DNA of 35,431 nt from an uncultured Bacteroidales bacterium (lineage in GTDB: Bacteria; Bacteroidota; Bacteroidia; Bacteroidales; UBA932): NCBI GenBank assembly GCA_934693135.1, contig CAKUVA010000021.1:1-35431 (forward strand). The letters run 5' to 3'. Below, in pieces: positions 32,521 to 35,431 of the stretch. The notes below the pieces were generated by a model that ran no database searches, was not told the origin of the DNA, and was given only the letters and a program-made list of their open reading frames with translations. A program made the translations under genes and the position numbers. Each line of letters opens with the position of its first letter. The stretch's first letter is position 1.

Positions 32521-33552
32521 ATGGAAAATAAGAAAACTATCAAAAGAATATACAATGCAGTGATAATCATTTTGATTATCTGCGGAATCGGCTATGTGTG
32601 CTCACGTTTCGTACACCTCGGTCGTGTCGAATATACAGATGATGCAAGAGTCGAGCGTCATATCTCACCGGTCAATACAAGGGTGCAAGGGTTCATCAGC
32701 GAAATACGCTTCGAGGAATACCAGCACGTCAGCAAAGGCGATACGCTGGTCATCATTGACAATACCGAATATCTCTACCAATTGGCACAGGCGCAGGCTG
32801 ATCTCGCAAGGGCACGCTCCGGGAAGTCGGCCGATGCCGCAAGCCTAAAGACTACGGCCAACAATGTTAGTGTCGTCGAGGCAGGAATCGAAGAGGCAAA
32901 AGTTAATCTTGCCAATGCAGAAGACGACTATGTGCGTTATAAGGCTTTGCTCGCGAAAGATGCAGTGACACAGCAGCAGTTCGATGCCGTGGAGACAAGG
33001 TATAAGGCTGCCAAGGCCCGTTATGAGCAGGTAAGTCGTCAGAGGAAATCCACAGAACTTGTAGGCAATGAACTTACCGGACGCCTTGGCCAGAGTGAAG
33101 CTGGTGTTCAGCTTGCGGAGGCCGCTCTGGAGCTTGCCAAGCTTAGGCTTTCATATACAGTGATTGTCGCTCCGTGTGACGGACAGATAGGACGCAAGGA
33201 TATCCACATCGGACAGCTTGTCCAGCCTGGTCAGCTACTTGCCAAGGTGGTGGATGATTCCAATGTTTGGATTATTGCGGATTACCGCGAAACTCAGATG
33301 AAACATATATCTGAAGGAGCGGAGGTTAAGGTCAATGCAGATGCAGTTCCAGGTGTCACATATACTGGACATGTAGAGTCTATCGCCGGTGCTACTGGCG
33401 CCGCTTGGATGGGTGCTCCTGTAAACAACGCCACAGGAAATTTCGTGAAGGTTGAGCAGAGGGTTCCTGTTCGCATAAAGATTGACGGGACTGCTGACGA
33501 GCTGTCTGCTCTCAAGGCAGGCCTTAATGTTGAAACGGAAGTGAAGTATTGA
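32521..33552 (+). CDS. HlyD/EmrA-family membrane fusion protein
   Basis: A 343-residue periplasmic adaptor with one N-terminal membrane helix (AVIIILIICGIGYVCSRF). It then has EYTDDARVERHISPVNTRVQGFISEI, the conserved start of EmrA-type lipoyl domains, a long coiled-coil hairpin (about residues 85-205), and the second lipoyl half IVAPCDGQIGRKDIHIGQLVQPGQLL. A beta-barrel follows. It should bridge the MFS pump in the inner membrane to the TolC-like channel. The MFS gene starts one base after its stop, so they are coupled. Confidence 0.92.
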   Translation: MENKKTIKRIYNAVIIILIICGIGYVCSRFVHLGRVEYTDDARVERHISPVNTRVQGFISEIRFEEYQHVSKGDTLVIIDNTEYLYQLAQAQADLARARSGKSADAASLKTTANNVSVVEAGIEEAKVNLANAEDDYVRYKALLAKDAVTQQQFDAVETRYKAAKARYEQVSRQRKSTELVGNELTGRLGQSEAGVQLAEAALELAKLRLSYTVIVAPCDGQIGRKDIHIGQLVQPGQLLAKVVDDSNVWIIADYRETQMKHISEGAEVKVNADAVPGVTYTGHVESIAGATGAAWMGAPVNNATGNFVKVEQRVPVRIKIDGTADELSALKAGLNVETEVKY

Positions 33553-33553
33553 T

Positions 33554-35134
33554 ATGCCGATGCCTCCTATGGTATTCTCGATGCCTATGTATCGGGAATA
33601 TGTCCCTAAGGCTGTGCGCCCGTGGATATATGTTTTCTTTGCCATTGTCTTTCAGCTTAGCGGAGGAATATATCTTGGCTCATTGGCCAATATCATGGGG
33701 ACAACATCCTTTATGAGAGAGGATGTGCTGATGATAGGCTTGTGCGGAGTCGTCGGGGTGGCAATGCCTTTCCCTCTCCTATTCCGCTTCAAGTTCCGCT
33801 ATACAAACAGGCAACTTCTGCTGACTGCCGCACTGGGCATAGCCTTGTGTAATCTACTATGTATGAAGCTGCAGAGCATACCTCTCCTTTGCATTCTGTC
33901 TTTCATCGCTGGATTCCTGAAGCTATGTGGGACATTCGAGTGTATGTCCAATATCCAGCTATGGATGGCTCCTGGACGTGACTTCACGAGGTTCTTTCCA
34001 TTCCTTTATATGATAGTGATTGGCTGTATGAATATGTCATCGTGGGTGGCGAATCAGCTTACATATCATCTCGGAAGTTGGTATATGATGCACTGGCTCA
34101 TGATTGGGCTGCTACTTGTGGTCGCATTGACAGTATCCGTATTGACCCGGAATGTTCGAATTGCCCCGAAGATTCCTCTGATAAGCGTGGATTGGCTGGG
34201 TTGTGTACTATGGTCGCTGGTACTGCTTGAAGGAATCTGGATATTTACCTATGGTGAATATTATAACTGGTTTGACAGCAATGTATTCCGTACTGTATTT
34301 TGCATCTGGCCGGTAACATTGGTCTTCTGCATTGCACGTATGCTACATATCCGTCACCCATATATTGATGTGGCTGCATTCAGGTACCGCAAGCTCTATC
34401 CTGTGCTTGGACTTTTTATCGTGTTGGAAGTGATGTGCGCTACATCGAAGTCCCTACAGACTCCGTTTATGTCAGCCGTGCTCGGCTATGGTGCGATGAC
34501 TACCGCCAAGCTTTCTGTGTGTGAACTTGTCGGAACATTGGTCGGATGCCTATTCGTACTATGGTGGGTCAAGTGCTTGCATCAGAAATACACCAGACTG
34601 CTTTCGGTAGGTTATGCTGCAATTCTCGTATATCTGTTAACAATGTATTTCTGCCTGTCGCCTTATGTCAATATTGAAGTTCTTTATGTACCGACAATGC
34701 TGCGGACATTCGGGTATGCAATATTCTTTGTGGCACTCACCATTTGTCTTGAGGAGATAATGCCGTTCCAACATTTCTTTATGGGACTAACAATTTGTGG
34801 ATTCATAAGGAACGGGTTCGTGGACTCTATGGCATCGGCAGGATATGCTCATTCGCTGCGGTATTATATCGCCGAATATGCTACGCATCTGTCATCAGGC
34901 AATATCGTGGATCTCTCTGGTCTGGAGCCGAGTGTGGCTGCTTATGCCGCCAAGATGAATGCCTTAGCTCCACTGATGTCAGGTGTTAAGACCATCTTCG
35001 GTTGGTCTTGCCTTATAGGCTGCATAATCTTGATGCTCTTCCTCCTGTACGACGTGGAGCCTGTGCGGACCACCCTAAAGAAGATGCCATCATGGCGTTC
35101 AGTAGCAGAAACGCTGCGTAGATCACTGTCGTGA
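33554..35134 (+). CDS. MFS multidrug efflux transporter, EmrB-like (DHA2 type)
   Basis: A 526-residue integral membrane protein with a dozen or more hydrophobic segments, beginning with RPWIYVFFAIVFQLSGGIYLG and ending in LIGCIILMLFLLYDV before a short basic tail. Size, partner genes and topology fit the Bacteroidetes branch of EmrB/DHA2 drug-proton antiporters, though the classical MFS motif A is not clear. It follows the EmrA-like gene by one base, completing a TolC-EmrA-EmrB operon. Substrates may include drugs, bile compounds or fatty acids; the sequence does not tell. Gene ends 300 bp before the window edge. Confidence 0.88.
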   Translation: MPMPPMVFSMPMYREYVPKAVRPWIYVFFAIVFQLSGGIYLGSLANIMGTTSFMREDVLMIGLCGVVGVAMPFPLLFRFKFRYTNRQLLLTAALGIALCNLLCMKLQSIPLLCILSFIAGFLKLCGTFECMSNIQLWMAPGRDFTRFFPFLYMIVIGCMNMSSWVANQLTYHLGSWYMMHWLMIGLLLVVALTVSVLTRNVRIAPKIPLISVDWLGCVLWSLVLLEGIWIFTYGEYYNWFDSNVFRTVFCIWPVTLVFCIARMLHIRHPYIDVAAFRYRKLYPVLGLFIVLEVMCATSKSLQTPFMSAVLGYGAMTTAKLSVCELVGTLVGCLFVLWWVKCLHQKYTRLLSVGYAAILVYLLTMYFCLSPYVNIEVLYVPTMLRTFGYAIFFVALTICLEEIMPFQHFFMGLTICGFIRNGFVDSMASAGYAHSLRYYIAEYATHLSSGNIVDLSGLEPSVAAYAAKMNALAPLMSGVKTIFGWSCLIGCIILMLFLLYDVEPVRTTLKKMPSWRSVAETLRRSLS

Positions 35135-35184
35135 TTACAGTAGCATGTGGCTGAAACTGTCAAAAAGAGCAGGGAGGTGTTTTC

Positions 35185-35319
35185 GTGGACAAGTTTGGCA
35201 ATGAACACATCAGCACGACTGACCAGTCCAGGATTCATGGTGGCAACGAGACTTGGAATACGACAAAAGAGTATCATATAAAGGGACAGAGCGGTAGTTT
35301 CTATCGCAAGATTAAGTAG
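35185..35319 (+). CDS. Possible small ORF or gene remnant, unknown
   Basis: A 44-codon frame from GTG 35185 to a TAG at 35317, with a GGGAGG 8 bp before the GTG. The peptide (DKFGNEHISTTDQSRIHGG, then NETWNTTKEYHIKGQSGSFY) is balanced and polar and looks more protein-like than chance translation. It matches no family I know and lies alone downstream of the efflux operon. It may be the tail of a decayed gene. Confidence 0.3.
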   Translation: MDKFGNEHISTTDQSRIHGGNETWNTTKEYHIKGQSGSFYRKIK

Positions 35320-35389
35320 AAGCATGCATTACAATAGTCTTTCAGAAAGACATCTCAGCATTCGATTGGCACCCATTCAGCATAATTGA

Positions 35390-35431
35390 TTATCTTTTGG
35401 CGTACACGATAAGACTGGTGACATTTCCATC
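35390..35431 (-). CDS. Possible C-terminal end of a gene entering from the right edge
   Basis: On the minus strand the last bases read DGNVTSLIVYAKR followed by TAA, open to the window edge. The text resembles a beta-strand C-terminus such as in exported hydrolases with a DUF3471-like end, but 13 codons are too few to assign. The region 35135-35389 otherwise shows no clear gene or terminator. Confidence 0.3.
   Translation of the reverse strand, partial: DGNVTSLIVYAKR

Noticed and set aside
34942..35325. 127-codon minus-strand frame at the right end
   Set aside because: It lies antisense to the end of the transporter gene and its translation shows no family pattern; most likely a shadow.

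Overview
The window looks like chromosomal DNA from a member of the order Bacteroidales; I would not name a genus. Reasons: a complete Mfa1/Mfa2-type fimbrial operon, the DUF3575 and DUF3868 families, a DUF4143 ATPase, a Bacteroidetes-type Y-family polymerase with its small partner gene, the run of genes ending in xer and hpf, and repeated TAnnTTTG boxes (the Bacteroidetes sigma-ABfr -7 motif) just upstream of genes. The DNA is moderately AT-rich; the efflux operon at the right end reads somewhat richer in G+C than the fimbrial block.

Layout. Positions 1-2899 hold a DUF2795 protein, folE, a guanine-deaminase-like enzyme and an exported protein of unknown function. It is preceded by a 31-bp tandem duplication. 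Positions 2885-12234 (minus strand) are one six-gene fimbrial operon, read from high to low coordinates: DUF3575 outer-membrane protein, DUF3868/OmpA-like protein, major fimbrillin, Mfa2-type anchor, a second Mfa2-like minor subunit, and a 970-residue putative tip protein. Directly upstream, 12413-13600 encodes a membrane-embedded AraC-type regulator (seven predicted TM helices plus HTH). A run of ten G on its coding strand lies in its 5' region, suggesting a possible phase switch for the fimbriae. Positions 13900-16055 are an mtlD/glycerophosphodiesterase pair coupled through ATGA.

Positions 16202-19469 (plus strand) are a tight run: PD-(D/E)XK protein, cca, xer-type recombinase, hpf. It ends in a strong bidirectional terminator shared with gltB. 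Positions 19540-26054 (minus) are paaK-like ligase, exported hypothetical and glutamate synthase large subunit, with only 11-12 bp between genes. Positions 26110-27779 (minus) are a Y-family polymerase and a YolD-like small gene; a divergent S1/P1 nuclease lies at 27856-28665.

Positions 28668-30147 look like an inserted cassette. A DUF4143 ATPase is flanked on both sides by the same TATTTCGCAAA inverted repeat, and outside that by a 47-bp direct repeat (one mismatch) that is the 3' end of the neighbouring araC gene. That AraC regulator (30097-30954) is divergent from a TolC/EmrA/EmrB-type tripartite drug-efflux operon (31104-35134). The last 300 bp contain only a weak small ORF and possibly the last 13 codons of a gene entering from the right.

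No rRNA, tRNA, CRISPR array, prophage or complete insertion sequence was seen. I found no clearly new multi-gene defence or metabolic system. The least expected structures are the ATPase cassette, the G10 tract before the fimbrial regulator, and the hairpin pair between the major fimbrillin and its anchor.
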